Shown piece after piece: positions 46,465 to 59,331 of a DNA stretch of 64,000 nucleotides. The translations under genes and the position numbers were made by a program. Positions within the stretch are counted from its first letter, which is position 1; each line of letters opens with the position of its first letter. Source of the DNA: Castanea sativa (taxonomy: Eukaryota; Streptophyta; Magnoliopsida; Fagales; Fagaceae); assembly GCF_040712315.1 (NCBI RefSeq), contig NC_134017.1:5672001-5736000 (forward strand). Direction: 5' to 3'. The notes under the pieces were generated by a model, which searched no databases, was not told the origin of the DNA, and saw only the letters and a list, made by a program, of their open reading frames with translations.

Positions 46465-47764
46465 CGTATGTTTTGGTTACAAATGTTAAGGACTCACTAT
46501 ATTAACAACTCTATTGATGTTGTACGTTATGGTTATTGTAAGGAAATTTAGAATCTTGGTTGAAAATATATCAATATTAATCAACTTGTTAAATCAATCA
46601 GTCATATAAACTCAAAATGATTTTTAGGTTAATTCCCATGAAGCAACTGCCATATGAAAAATAATAGCAACCAAACAATTAACATAACATATAGTGATGC
46701 AGGAAAAATTATTCCAAAGTAAAAAAAAAAAAAAAAAAATCTGAGGGCTTAACCACCAACCCCAAAAGCAAAACATATCCACTATATAGAATTTAAGTTT
46801 CCAAATAGAAAAATCCTACTCTAATTTACTACCTCATATAAAACTTACTAGCATTACCCAATGCAGCTCTAAATTAAGGAACTCTTCTATATATAGGTGT
46901 GAAGGACTCTTCTATTAAGGGACTCTTCTATACAATCAAAGGTGATAGGAATCAAATGATCCTTAGTCTCTCTTACTCTCAATCTAGTAGTTTTTTGAGG
47001 GAACTAGGCCTCCAATGATTCTATAAGGGAATCAACCTCCAATAGCATCTCAAAGAGAACTATTCAATGTATTATTCTTCAATGAATCCACATTACAATC
47101 AATGTTTAGTCTTACACCCTACTCACTAACTAGCAGAGTACAATACATTGCAGCTTAGTCACTTAGCTAACCAAGTCCAAACTTCTAATGTATTACTTAA
47201 CTAACTCAACTAACTTTGTACAAGCATCCCCTGCACCTCTATACAAGCATCCATTGCATCTAAATACAACAACAATACACTACACCAGATAGTAGTAATA
47301 CTTATTCCAGAGCCTTAACAAAAGGCCTCCAAAACAAAAAACAAAAAAAAGAAATAGCAAACTTTTTTTTCAACAAATGAGTGTGAAGGATTTGAACCGA
47401 AGGTTTTTCTCATGAGAGAGATCAAACATTTCCACAAAATCACTAGGTTTTAAATAATTAGGTTGTAAACATTCCACTATAAATTAACATAGCTACATAT
47501 TTTAAAAATCTAATAATTGGATTGCATCTCCAGTATGTGGTTAACACATATGTTAAATTTCGTGCCAATTACTATTTGATCATACAAATGTTAAAATTTC
47601 AAATTTTTATAATCTAAAATTGTGTTTAAAAATTAAATTTATTGATTGAATCATAAATAATATCCAATTTGAACGAAATTTGATATGCATGTTAGGAACC
47701 TACGGAACATGAAATTTAATGGTTAAATTTTCAAAATTCACAAAAAAAAAAATGATATATATGA
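46465..47764. other. Intergenic spacer (copy 2)
   Basis: Equivalent of 13438-14740. Nothing coding is seen. The possible SINE fragment recurs near 47388. Confidence 0.6.
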
Positions 47765-50420
47765 GAAATTTGAAAAGTTTCCACCAAATTAGTTTGGAAA
47801 GAAACTTTGTTCTTGTTCTCCCTAACCTTCCTCACCTTTGCCTTTGACACAAACACAAAAAATAAATAAAAATAAAAATAAAAATCTATCCAACCGCAAC
47901 ATATATCCAAGTAGCTCTAATGATTCAATCTGATAGCGCCATGTGGTTAGTCTAAAGTCTAGACAATAGGGTAACTCAGAATAAAATTGGGATTAAATAC
48001 CGATTCGTTCCATCTCAAATCTCTATCCAACCCTCAATAAAAAAAATTAAAAAAAAAATCTATCCAACCCCACCTGATATCCAAGTAATCTCTAATGATC
48101 CAATCGGATGGCTCCATGTGTTATTAGCTATTCTTGTCTTTGTTCTTCGAACAAAGTTAGATTGCATATTCTTATTATATTATTAATGCGTGTAAAATTT
48201 AAAGAATATCAAAGATCAATTGCGATTTCATCGAACAAATGTTCAAATTTCACATTTTTATAATTTAAAATTGTGTGTAAAAAATAAAATTCTTGATTGA
48301 ATTGTAAATAATATCCAATTTGAACGAAATTTAATATGTATGTTAGGAACATACGGAACATAAAATTCAAGGATTAAATTTTCAAAATTCACAAAAAAAA
48401 GATATCAATGATAGATTTGAAAAGTTTCTCTCCAAACTAGTTTGGAAAGAAACTCTACAAACTCCTCATGTATTTATATATTGAGCGTGAATTTTGAAAA
48501 TCTAACCGTTAGAGTTCATGTTCTTATTATATTCTTCATGCATTTAAAATTTCAATAAAATCAAAGATTAATTGCTATTTCATCAAGTAAATCTTAAAAT
48601 TTCAAATTTTTATGATATAAAATTGTGTATAAAAATATGTTTATTGATCGAATAGTAAATAATATCCAATTGTAACGAAATTTGATATGTATGTTAAGAA
48701 CATAAGGAAAATGAAATTTATCAGTTAGATTTTCAAAATTCATACAAAAGAAGAGATGTATGATAAATTTGAAAAGTTTCCCTCTAAACTAGTTTGGAGA
48801 GAAACTTTGTTCTTGTTCTTTCTAACCTTCCTCTCTACTTTAACATGCACAAACCAAAAAAAAAAAAAAAATCTATCCTACTGCAATTTATATCCAAGAA
48901 ATCTCTAATGATCCAGTCAGATGGCGCCATGTTGTTAGTCTATAGTCTACACAATAGGGCAACTCAGAACAAAATAGAGATTACCTACCAATTCATTCCA
49001 TCTCAAATCTTTATCCAACTCCCAAAAAAAAAAAAAAAAAAAATCTATCCAACCCCCCGTTATATCCAAGCATTCTCTAATGATCGAATCGGATGGCTCC
49101 ATGTTATTAGCTACTCTTGTCTTTGTTCTCCGAACAAAGTTTGTCTTCAAACTAGTTTAGAGAGAAACTCTATGAACTACTCATGTATTTCTATATTGAG
49201 TGCAAGTTTTTAAAATCTAGCCATTAGTTTGTATTTTCCTGTTATATTCTTCATGCATGTAAAATTTCAATAAGATTAAAGATCAATTGTTGTCTCATCA
49301 ACAAATGTAAAATTTTCAAAATTTTATGATCTAAAATTGTGTATAAAAAATAAGTTTATTAATCCAATAGTAAATAATATCTAATTTGAACAAAATTTGA
49401 TACGCATGTTAAGAACAAAAGAGACATGAAATTTAGCGGTTAGATTTTCAAAATTCACAAAAAAGAGATATATTAGAAATTTGAAAAGTTTCCCTCCAAA
49501 CGAGTTTGGAGAGAAACTTTGTTCTTGTTCTCCCTAACCTTCCTCTCCTTTGCCATTGACACGCGCGCGCACACACACAAAATTCAACCGCACCTTATAT
49601 GCAGGCAATCTCTAATGATTCAATCGGATGGCGCCGTGTGGTTAGTCTATAGTCTGCACAATAGGGTAACTCAGAACAAAATAGGGATTACCTATCGATT
49701 CTATGATTCATTCCATCTCAAATCTCTATCCAACCCTCAATCACAAAAAAAAAAAAAAAATCTATCCAACCCCACCTTATATCCAAGCAATCTCGAATGA
49801 TCCAATCGGATGGCTCCACGTTTTTAGCTAATCTTGCCTTTTCCACCTTCTATCCAAGAAATCTCTAATGATCCAATCAGATGGCTCCATGTTATTAGCT
49901 ACTCTTGTCTTTGTTCTCCCTAACCTTCCTCTCTGCCTTCGACAAGCACAAAAAAAAAAAAAAAATCTATCCAACTGCACCTTATATCCAAGCAATCTCT
50001 AATGATCCAATTAGATGGCGCCATGTGGTTTGTCTACACTCTACACAACAGGGTATCTCAAAACAAAATAAGGATTACCTACTGATTCATTCCATCTCAA
50101 ATCTCTATCCAACCCTCAATCAAAAAAAAAAACTTTCCAACCCCACCTTATATCCAAGCAATATCTAATGATCCAATTGGATGGCTCCATGCTATTAAGT
50201 ACTCTTGTCTTTGTCACCTTATATCCAAGTAACTCTAATGATCCAATTGGATGGCGCCATGTTGTTAGTCTATAGTTTACACAATAGGGCAACTCAGAAC
50301 AAAATAGGGATTACCTACCAATTCATTCCATCTCAAATCTCTATCCAACCCAACCTTATCTCCAAGCAATCTCTAATGATCTTTTTGGGGTCACTAGATT
50401 TATTGGATCGTATACCGTAA
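47765..50420 (+). repeat. Promoter-proximal repeat array of gene 2b
   Basis: Same order of units A and B as 14741-17400, with differences mainly in A-run length. Eleven copies of the ccaagcaatctctaatgatc-type block. No gene. Confidence 0.85.
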
Positions 50421-50567
50421 TTAGTCATAGTGTTGAGGGCAATTATGAAAATAACGACTTAAGAAGAGCACTTGAGCGCGCTATTTAAGCAGCTTAGCAG
50501 GGCATTTAAAGCAAAAAACAAGGCATTCAAAGATCAATTGTTTAGCAATCTTTGAACAAGCAAGGGG
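50421..50567 (+). promoter_or_regulatory. Core promoter and leader of gene 2b
   Basis: The TATA-like ctatttaag is at 50481-50489. The block is almost identical to that of 1b, so the nonsense allele may still be transcribed. Confidence 0.55.
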
Positions 50568-52460
50568 ATGGAGGTGTCCTCAGTGCCAACGAAGGACGGT
50601 TCCATTGCTGAAATGAATACACAGCATGATAATGCAATGCAAGAAGATCCTAAATGGCACTATGATTCCATCATAACAAAATTGCGAGATGCAGAATGTT
50701 CTCTTCTCCTTGAAAGATTCTTCGACTCAAATACACTTCTTCATGTTGCAGCAAGCTTAGGCCATGATCAGATCGTAGAAGCGATCCTCTCGAAACAACA
50801 GTGCCAGCAAGAACTTTTATCGGCAACGAACTCCACTGGCGACCTTCCTCTTCATGTAGCTGCAAATGCTGGGCATCTGCCTATAGTCGTTCAATTTTTG
50901 GGCAGGCCGTGTCGCAAGCATCAAGAACTTTTAAAGGCACAAAACTCCAACGGCGACCTTCCACTTCATTTAGCTGCAAATGCTGGGCATCTATCCATAG
51001 TTCAACATCTGGTCAAGTCTCACCTGTATCAGGAACTTTTAATGGTAAAAAACTCCAATGGCGACCTCCCTCTTCATGTAGCTGCCAATGCTGGTCATCT
51101 GTCCATAGTTCAACAATTGGTCGAGCCTTCTCACCAGTGTCGAGAACTTTTAATGGCAAAAAACTCCAATGGCGACCATCCTCTTCATGTAGCTGCAAAT
51201 GCTGGGCATCTGTCTATAGTTCAATATTTGTTCTCATTTTCTTACGAGTACCAAGAACAATTAAATTCAGAGAACTCAGAAGCCAGTGACGACCCTGGTT
51301 CAGTTGAGTCCTCTATAAAGCAGCAGCTAAATGATTTAACTTCTAAACTACTATGGGGGAAAAATTATGAGGGGAATACTCCTCTGCACCTGGCCTTGAT
51401 ATAAAAATATGAAGAGGTGGACGTGAATTTGAAATCCAAGTACAACGAGGTGGCTGAGTTTTTAATTGAAAAAGATCCAGCAGTGTGCAATTATAGGAAT
51501 AAAGCAAGCAAGAATCCTCGACGTTTGGCAGAAGAAGCTAAAGATGAGGACCTTTCGAAGCTCATATCTGGTAAGTCACCACCCAGATATGCAGGGCACG
51601 CTGACATTTTTTGTCTTTAATAAACAAAACGGTCAAAATTTCCGACTTCACTTAGCCAAACGCTAAAAAAATTTCAATTTTTACTGTGTCTAATATTATA
51701 TACTGGGTGAAAACTTCATGATTACAATGAAATTTTGCTCTCTTGATTACAGATTTGGCACCGCCAGAACGTACTAAAAGGGGAGGCGCCGCTATTCCAA
51801 AAAATATATTAGAGCGTAGGCCCGAAGATAAGCCGAAAAAGATAGTTCCCCGCAAATGCAACTCAATAAAAGTTACAAGCATGGATGGTGAATTGTACAA
51901 GGCTGTGAGGCGTCGGGATATTGATTTTATCCTAAAAAAAGCGCAAGATCCAGAACATTCTGCTCTCTCTGACAAAACCCCCGAACTAAATACGATCCTT
52001 CATCTTGCTGCTGCAAGCTCAGGCGATCATCAATTTGTAGAATCGATCCTGGAGATCCAACCGTGCCAAAAATTTGTTACGGAAAAGAACTCCAATGGCG
52101 ACCTTCCTCTTCATGTAGCTGCAAGTGCTGGGAATGTACAAATAGTGGAACATTTAGTCAAGTGGTCTGACAAGCACTTGAAAGATCACTGTAATTGTGT
52201 ACCACTAGTGGAGAAAAATATGGAGGAGAATACTCCTTTGCACCTAGCCTTGATAAAAAAGGTGGCCAAGTACAATAAGGTGGCCAAGTTCTTGGTTGAG
52301 AAATGTCCAGAAGTGTCCTTTTATCCAAATAAGGAACGCAAGTCTCCTCTCTATTTGGCGGCAGAAGGAGGAGATGAGGAACTCGTGAAGCTCATGATAA
52401 CTACAAACTGCCTGCCACATGGAAAATCAATTGTGCACGCTGCCCTTTATTATCTCAGGG

Positions 52461-52490
52461 CAATTGACCTGCAATATGGCAGGTCAATTG
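52461..52490 (+). repeat. Perfect hairpin inside exon 2 of 2b
   Basis: Same caattgacctgc / gcaggtcaattg arms as at 19441-19470. Confidence 0.9.
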
Positions 52491-52595
52491 TTCACACCGC
52501 CATTTATGGTTCGTTTACTGCGAGGAAATTTTGGTGTCTCAACACACATGCTGCATCTTTTCTTTGCCCTTCAATGTGTCTCAATACAAATACAG

Positions 52596-53486
52596 GTATA
52601 CATTGATTAGTTCATTTGAGTGCTAACATTTATGGTCTGTTCGATTAAGTGGATTTTAGGCAAAATGAAGAGAAAAAGAGGAAGGAAAGAAATTTATTGG
52701 AGTGTTTGTTTTGGTGGATTTGTGGAATGAAAACTGATGGAATGAAAAGATTGTGTTACATTTTGTTTTATTTAATAGGGACATACTTGTAAATTTATAC
52801 TAATTTAATTTTTTATCATCTTATTTTTCTTCTCAACCAAATAAACGTATTTTTCTTTTCTACACTTTTCCATCGTCTCAACTAACTACATATGAGAGGA
52901 AATTAAATTTTTTCTATGCTTCTACTTTTTTATCTCTTCAAAATTTTCCATTCTCTCATATTTTTCATTTTTCCAACCAAATGGACTCTTATAGTTCCTT
53001 TAACACAAGGAAAATAGACAATTATCAATTTTAGGGTGTCTCAATACACATATTTTTCTTTTCCCCTTATATGTATCTCAATACAAACACAGGTAAACAT
53101 TGATTAGGTCTATTTATTTTTTAAAACCAACTGTTCACACTACAATTATGGTTCCTCTTTGCCAAGAGGAAAATATGTAATTTTCTATTTTAGGGTGTCT
53201 CAATATATGCGTTTTTTTTTTCCTTTTCCTCTTTAATGTGTCTCAACTCTCAATACATATAGTCACATACATGTAAACATTGATTAGATGACGACGATTA
53301 TTATTATTATTATTATTATTTCCAAGATCATCCCTGTCCTTGCTCTAATTGTAAAAGGATCACAAAAGTTGAAGTCTGAGGGATTGGGTCTAGTTATGTT
53401 ATATTAAATTTCATTTCCTTTATTTTTCTTTATATGAGGCTCCCACTCAAATGTGTATATAGAATAATCTCTCTTTCACTTGTGAG

Positions 53487-53555
<69 letters not shown>

Positions 53556-54359
53556 CCACAAGTTATTACACACCCTTATATATATATATATAAAACCACA
53601 AGTTATTACACACCCTTGTCACAGCTCTGCAGTGTGATTAATTGTAAGTAGTGGATAAAAAATTCTCTTCATATAAAAGTGGCAAATAGCTAGTCACATG
53701 TTGTGGTGCTAGAATTATTGTTGAGTCCTTGCCTCTCTTTGGGTCTTGAGACCCCTCTTTGTGGACCATGAAAATATCTTCCCCTAAACCATGAAGATGA
53801 ATTGATCACTACAAGAAAAAAAAAGAAAAAAAAAAAAGCCTATTACAAGGAAATTAATGTTGTCTCCACATCCCTTTGTTCCAATTTCAAATCTTCGATG
53901 TTGTAGGATACTATAATCCCAGTTTGCAAAATTGATCTGGTTCATTGTAAAGACGCTCATCTAATAGAGTTGGTGAGCGTTTGGGAAGCGTTGCATTTGT
54001 GCGTTTGTGAGTTTTGCTGAAAAATGTGGGTCCCATGATACTGTTCATAGACCCACAAAAGTTATTTATACACAAAATTTAATATAAATTTGGGTCTCAT
54101 AACGCTATTTATACATTTAAAAATTATTTTACTATAATATTTTCAGTTTTCAACAAATAAGCGATATCTAAACGCACCCTTAGAGTAGAATTGCACTCTA
54201 AATCTTAGGATTGTAGTCTAAAGGCGATTCTTATAATACAATATGTCACAACAATATTATATTTTGGTTATATATATATATATTCAACACCGTGTTCATA
54301 GCTCAATATTGTTGACTAATTATATTTTATTTCAATTGTCATTAATGTTTGTGTACCAG
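52596..54359 (+). other. Intron 2 of gene 2b with MITE and microsatellite content
   Basis: Equivalent of 19576-21341. It holds the Tourist-like candidate (about 52633-52986), an ATT run (about 53297), TA runs (53492-53595) and the hAT-type MITE candidate (53971-54180). Confidence 0.65.
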
Positions 54360-55930
54360 ATATCCTAGATACTGTTTTGAAAAGCCTACCAGATGATATC
54401 CTCAAAGAGAAAGACGATAAAGGCACGACTCCTCTTTTCTATGCTGCATCAATGGGTTATCTTGACGGTGTTGAAATCTTACTAAAAAAACCTACAAAAT
54501 GTTGTGCATATGAGAGAGATACGGATGGCTATTATCCCATTCATATAGCATCCAAGAAAGGTCATATTCAGGTAATTAAAAAGTTTCTTGATAAATATCC
54601 AGATATGATTGAGTTGCTCAACGAAGAGGGTCAAAACATTTTGCACGTAGCTGCTATGTACGGGAAAGTCAAAGTGGTAACTTATATGCTGAAAAGACAT
54701 GAAATGCTTATCAATAATAAAGACCAAAATGGAAACACGCCTTTACATTTGGCCACCATGAAAGGGCATCCTTGGGTTGTTTGGCATTTGACATGGGACA
54801 AAAGAGTTGATTTAAAGGCTTTGAATAAAGAAGGCAAGAGAGCGCTTGACATTGCACTGAACGACGGTGGGAAAGATCCCTCATTTGGAGAGGTATGTGA
54901 ACATTGAAAGGTTGACACAATTGAAAATATTCTATCAATTTGATTTAAACCTCTTTTGTAGTAGAAAATTTTCTTCCAGAGGCAGACACTATATATGTCA
55001 TAGTTATATATGTATGATATTACCACTTTATGTCATAGTTATATATGTATGATATTACCACTTTATATATATATATATATAAATTATTGTTTAATCAATA
55101 TCTTGAAATTCTTCCATTATATTAAAAGTTTTCTTTGATTTATGATCATCTTAATATTTTGCTAAGCGTATGGGTAGTATGGATAGTCTATTGTAGACTG
55201 CAGGCCTGTGTGCATTGGACAATGACATTTAAAAAATAAATAAAAATTAAAGAAACTAACATACATATTGTTCAAAGCTCATTGTTGACTGATTAAAAAA
55301 AAAAATTTCTTGTTTACCATGCAGCAATTGACATGGGAAGCCTTGAGATATGTTAGTGGCCCAAGGGAGACCCCGCAAAGTTCAAAGGTTGGAAAGACAC
55401 TAAGCGCAGACAAATACAAAGAAAGGACTGACAGTCTCTTGTTGGTAGCAACCCTTGTGGCCACTGTAACTTTTGCTGCGGCTTTCACCATGCCAGGTGG
55501 CTACAACGGCCCTGGAGGAATGGCAACTTTCCTAGAAAAGCCCATGTTCCAAGTGTTCGTAATTAGCAACACTATAGCTATGTATAGCGCCATTACTGCT
55601 GTTATTGGTCTCATTTGGGCCCATTTAGGTGATTTTAAGCTGTTCATTGCTGCGTATGAGTTTAGCTTGCCAATATTGGGACTAGCTATAACAATGGTCA
55701 CCTTAGCGTTCATGGCAGGTAATTATCTAGTATTGAGAGACCTCAATTGGCTTGCCTATCTAGTTTTGAGCATTGGCTCATTTTTCCTTTTCACTCTCTC
55801 GATAACATTTTTTCCACTTTTTTTACCAAATTCCTCGCCCCATCCTATCATTCGTTGCCTCCTCCGCTACCCATTTTACCTTCTGATTATGTTTACTAGA
55901 TGTGACACTGATGATAGGGAAGAAGAATAG

Positions 55931-57519
55931 GCTCCTCTACATATGTTGTCTGTATACGGACTTGGCATTGGACATGCTTGCAGAGATGGAGAACATTAAT
56001 TTATTTAAGTTGGTCTTTATTTTAGTCTCTTAAAATTTGCATAAACACTTCAAATAAAGATATTCAAATATCAAGTCTAAGGAGGTTGGGTTTCCTCGAA
56101 AAGGCCAGTATTGTAATTATCTTGAAATTCTGTTGTTGCTCTTATATACAACTATAGTGTATTTAGTCTGCCATTGTCATACTGTTTGGTATATTGATAT
56201 GACGTATGTTTTGATTACAAATGTTAAGGACTCACTATATTAACAACTCTATTGATGTTGTACGTTATGGTTACTGTAAGGAAATTTAGAATCTTGGTTG
56301 AAAATACATCAATATTAATCAACTTGTTAAATTAATCAGTTATATAAACTCAAAATGATTTTTAGGTTAATTCCCACGAAGCAACTGCCATATGAAAAAT
56401 AATAGCAACCAAACAATTAACATAACATATAGTGATGCAGAAAAAATTATTCCAAAGTAAAAAAAAAGAAATCTGAGGGCTTAACCACCAACCCCAAAAG
56501 CAAAACATATCCACTCTATAGAATTTAAGTTTCCCAATAGAAAAATCCTACTCTAATTTACTACTCTAATTTACCCAATGTAGCTCTAAATTAAGGAACT
56601 CTTCTATATATATGTGTGAAGGACTCTTCTATTAAGGGACTCTTCTATACAATCAAAGGTGATAGGAATCAAATGATCAATGATAGAAATCAAATGATCC
56701 TTAGTCTCTCTTACTCTCAATCTAGTAGTTTTTTGAGGGAACTAGGCCTTCAATGATTCTATAAGGGAATCAACCTCCAATAGCATCTCAAAGAGAACTA
56801 TTCAATGTATTATTCTTCAATGAATCAACATTACAATCAGTGTTTAGTCTTACACCCTACTCACTAACTAACAGAGAACAATACATTGCAGCTTAGTCAC
56901 TTAGCTAACCAAGTCCAAACTTCTAATGCATTACTTAACTAACTCAACAAACTTTGTACAAGCATCCCCTGCACCTCTATACAAGCATCCATTGCACCTA
57001 AATACAGCAACAATACACTACACCAGATAGTAGTAATACTTATTCCAGAGCCTTAACAAAAGGCCTCCCAAACAAAAAACAAAAAAAGAAATAGCAAACT
57101 TTTTTTTTCAACAAATGAGTGTGAAGGATTTGAACCGAAGGTTTTTCTCATTAGAGAGATCAAACATTGCCACAAAATCACTAGGTTTTAAATAATTAGG
57201 TTGTAAACATTCCACTATAAATTAACATAACTACATATTTTAAAAATCTAATAATTGGATTACATTTTCAGTATGTGGTTAACACATATGTTAAATTTCA
57301 TGCCAATTACTATTTGATCATACAAATGTTAAAATTTCAAATTTTTATAATCTAAATTTGTGTTTAAAAATTAAATTTATTGATTGAATCATAAATAATA
57401 TCCAATTTGAACAAAATTTGATATGCGTGTTAGGAACCTACGAAACAAGAAATTCAACGATTAGATTTTCAAAATTCACAAAAAAAAAAATGATATATAT
57501 GAGAAATTTGAAAAGGTTC
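55931..57519. other. 3' flank of 2b and spacer to the next gene
   Basis: An aataaag signal lies near 56054. Beyond 56558 the spacer continues as in 13800-14740, with a local duplication (the atcaaatgatc phrase twice near 56668-56698). No gene is seen. Confidence 0.6.
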
Positions 57520-59297
57520 CACCAAATTAGTTTGAAAAGAAACTTTGTTCCTGTTCTCCCTAACCTTCCTCACCTTTGCCTTTGACACAAACACAAAAAA
57601 TAAATAAAAATAAAAATAAAATTCTATCCAACCGCGCCATATATCCAAGCAGCTCTAATGATTCAATCTAATAGTGCCATGTGGTTAGTCTACAGTCTAG
57701 ACAATAGGGTAACTCAGAACAAAATTGGGATTAAATACCGATTCATTCCATCTCAAATCTCTATCCAACCCTCAATAAAATTTTTTTTTTTAAAAATCTA
57801 TCCAACCCCACCTGATATCCAAGTAATCTCTAATGATCCAATCGGATGGCTCCATGTGTTATTAGCTATTCTTGTCTTTGTTCTTCGAACAAAGTCAGAT
57901 TGCATATTCTTATTATATTATTAATGCGTGTAAAATTTCAAGAAGATCAAAGATCAATTGCTATTTCATCGAATAAATGTTAAAATTTCACATTTTTATA
58001 ATTTAAAATTGTGTTTAAAAAATAAAATTTTTGATTGAATTGTAAATAATATCCAATTTGAACGAAATTTAATATGCATGTTAGGAACATACGGAACGCA
58101 AAATTCAAGGATTAGATTTTCAAAATTCATAAAAAAAAGAGATCAATGATAGATTTGAAAAGTTTCTCTCCATATTAGTTTGGAGAGAAACTCTACAAAC
58201 TCCTTATGTATTTATATATTGAGTGTGAATTTTGAAAATCTAACCGTTAGAGTGCATGTTCTTATTATATTCTTCATGCATTTAAAATTTCAAGAAAATC
58301 AAAGATTAATTGCTATTTCATCAAGTAAATCTTAAAATTTCAAATGTTTATGATATAAAATTGTGTATAAAAAATATGTTTATTGATCGAATAGTAAATA
58401 ATATCCAATTTGAATGAAATTTGATATGTATGTTAAGAACATAAGGAAAATGAAATTCATCGGTTAGATTTTCAAAATTCACACAAAAAAAAGAGATGTA
58501 TGATAAATTTGAAAAGTTTCTCTCTAAACTAGTTTGGAGAGAAACTTTGTTCTTGTTCTTTCTAACCTTCCTCTCTACTTTAACATGCACACACCAAAAA
58601 AAAAAAAAAAATCTATCCAACCGCAATTTATATCCAAGAAATCTCTAATGATCCAATCGGATGGCGCCATGTTGTTAGTCTATAGTCTACACAATAAGGC
58701 AACTCAGAACAAAATAGAGATTACCTACCAATTCATTCCATCTCAAATCTCTATCCAACCCCCAATCAAAAAAAAAAAAAAACTCTATCCAACCCCCGGT
58801 GATATCCAAGCATTCTCTAATGATCGAATCGGATGACTCCATGTTATTAGCTACTCTTGTCTTTGTTTTCCGAACAAAGTTTGTCTTCAAACTAGTTTAG
58901 AGAGAAACTCTACGAACTACTCATGTATTTCTATATTGAGTGTGAGTTTTTAAAATCTAACCGTTAGATTGTATTTTCCTGTTATATTCTTCATGCATGT
59001 AAAATTTCAATAAAATTAAAGATCAATTGCTGTCTCATCAACAAATGTCAAATTTTCAAAATTTTATGATCTAAAATTGTGTATAAAAAATAAGTTTATT
59101 GATCCAATATTAAATAATATCCAATTTGAACAAAATTTGATACGCATGTTAAGAACAAAAGGGACATGAAATTCGACGGTTAGATTTTCAAAATTCACAA
59201 AAAAAAGATTTATGAGAAATTTGAAAAGTTTCCCTCCAAACGAGTTTGGAGAGAAACTTCGTTCTTGTTCTCCCTAACCTTCCTCTCCTTTGCCATT

Positions 59298-59331
<34 letters not shown>

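Larger units (their letters stand above)
50568..55930 (+). pseudogene. Gene 2b: ankyrin-PGG gene with a premature stop in exon 1
   Basis: The exon structure is that of 1b: 50568-51570, 51753-52595, 54360-54892 and 55325-55930, with the same splice sites and phases. A single A-to-T difference at 51402 turns an AAA lysine codon into TAA (51402-51404). The protein then ends after 278 residues, within the sixth ankyrin repeat (after TPLHLALI) and before any membrane segment. All downstream exons are otherwise open, including the full PGG exon, so the stop is probably recent. It could be a natural null allele, a gene for a short soluble ankyrin protein, or a sequencing error. Other differences from 1b are few (for example GHPWVV for GHPRVV in exon 3, and GDFK for GDLK and AGNYL for AGSYL in exon 4). 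Confidence 0.85.
32686..56558. repeat. Segmental tandem duplication, copy 2
   Basis: This is the near-identical partner of 1-23540. It lacks the LINE in locus a, has a hAT element at 42174-43130, and has a 77-bp shorter foldback element. It differs from copy 1 by a few scattered substitutions and homopolymer lengths. The right homology limit is about 56558. Confidence 0.93.
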
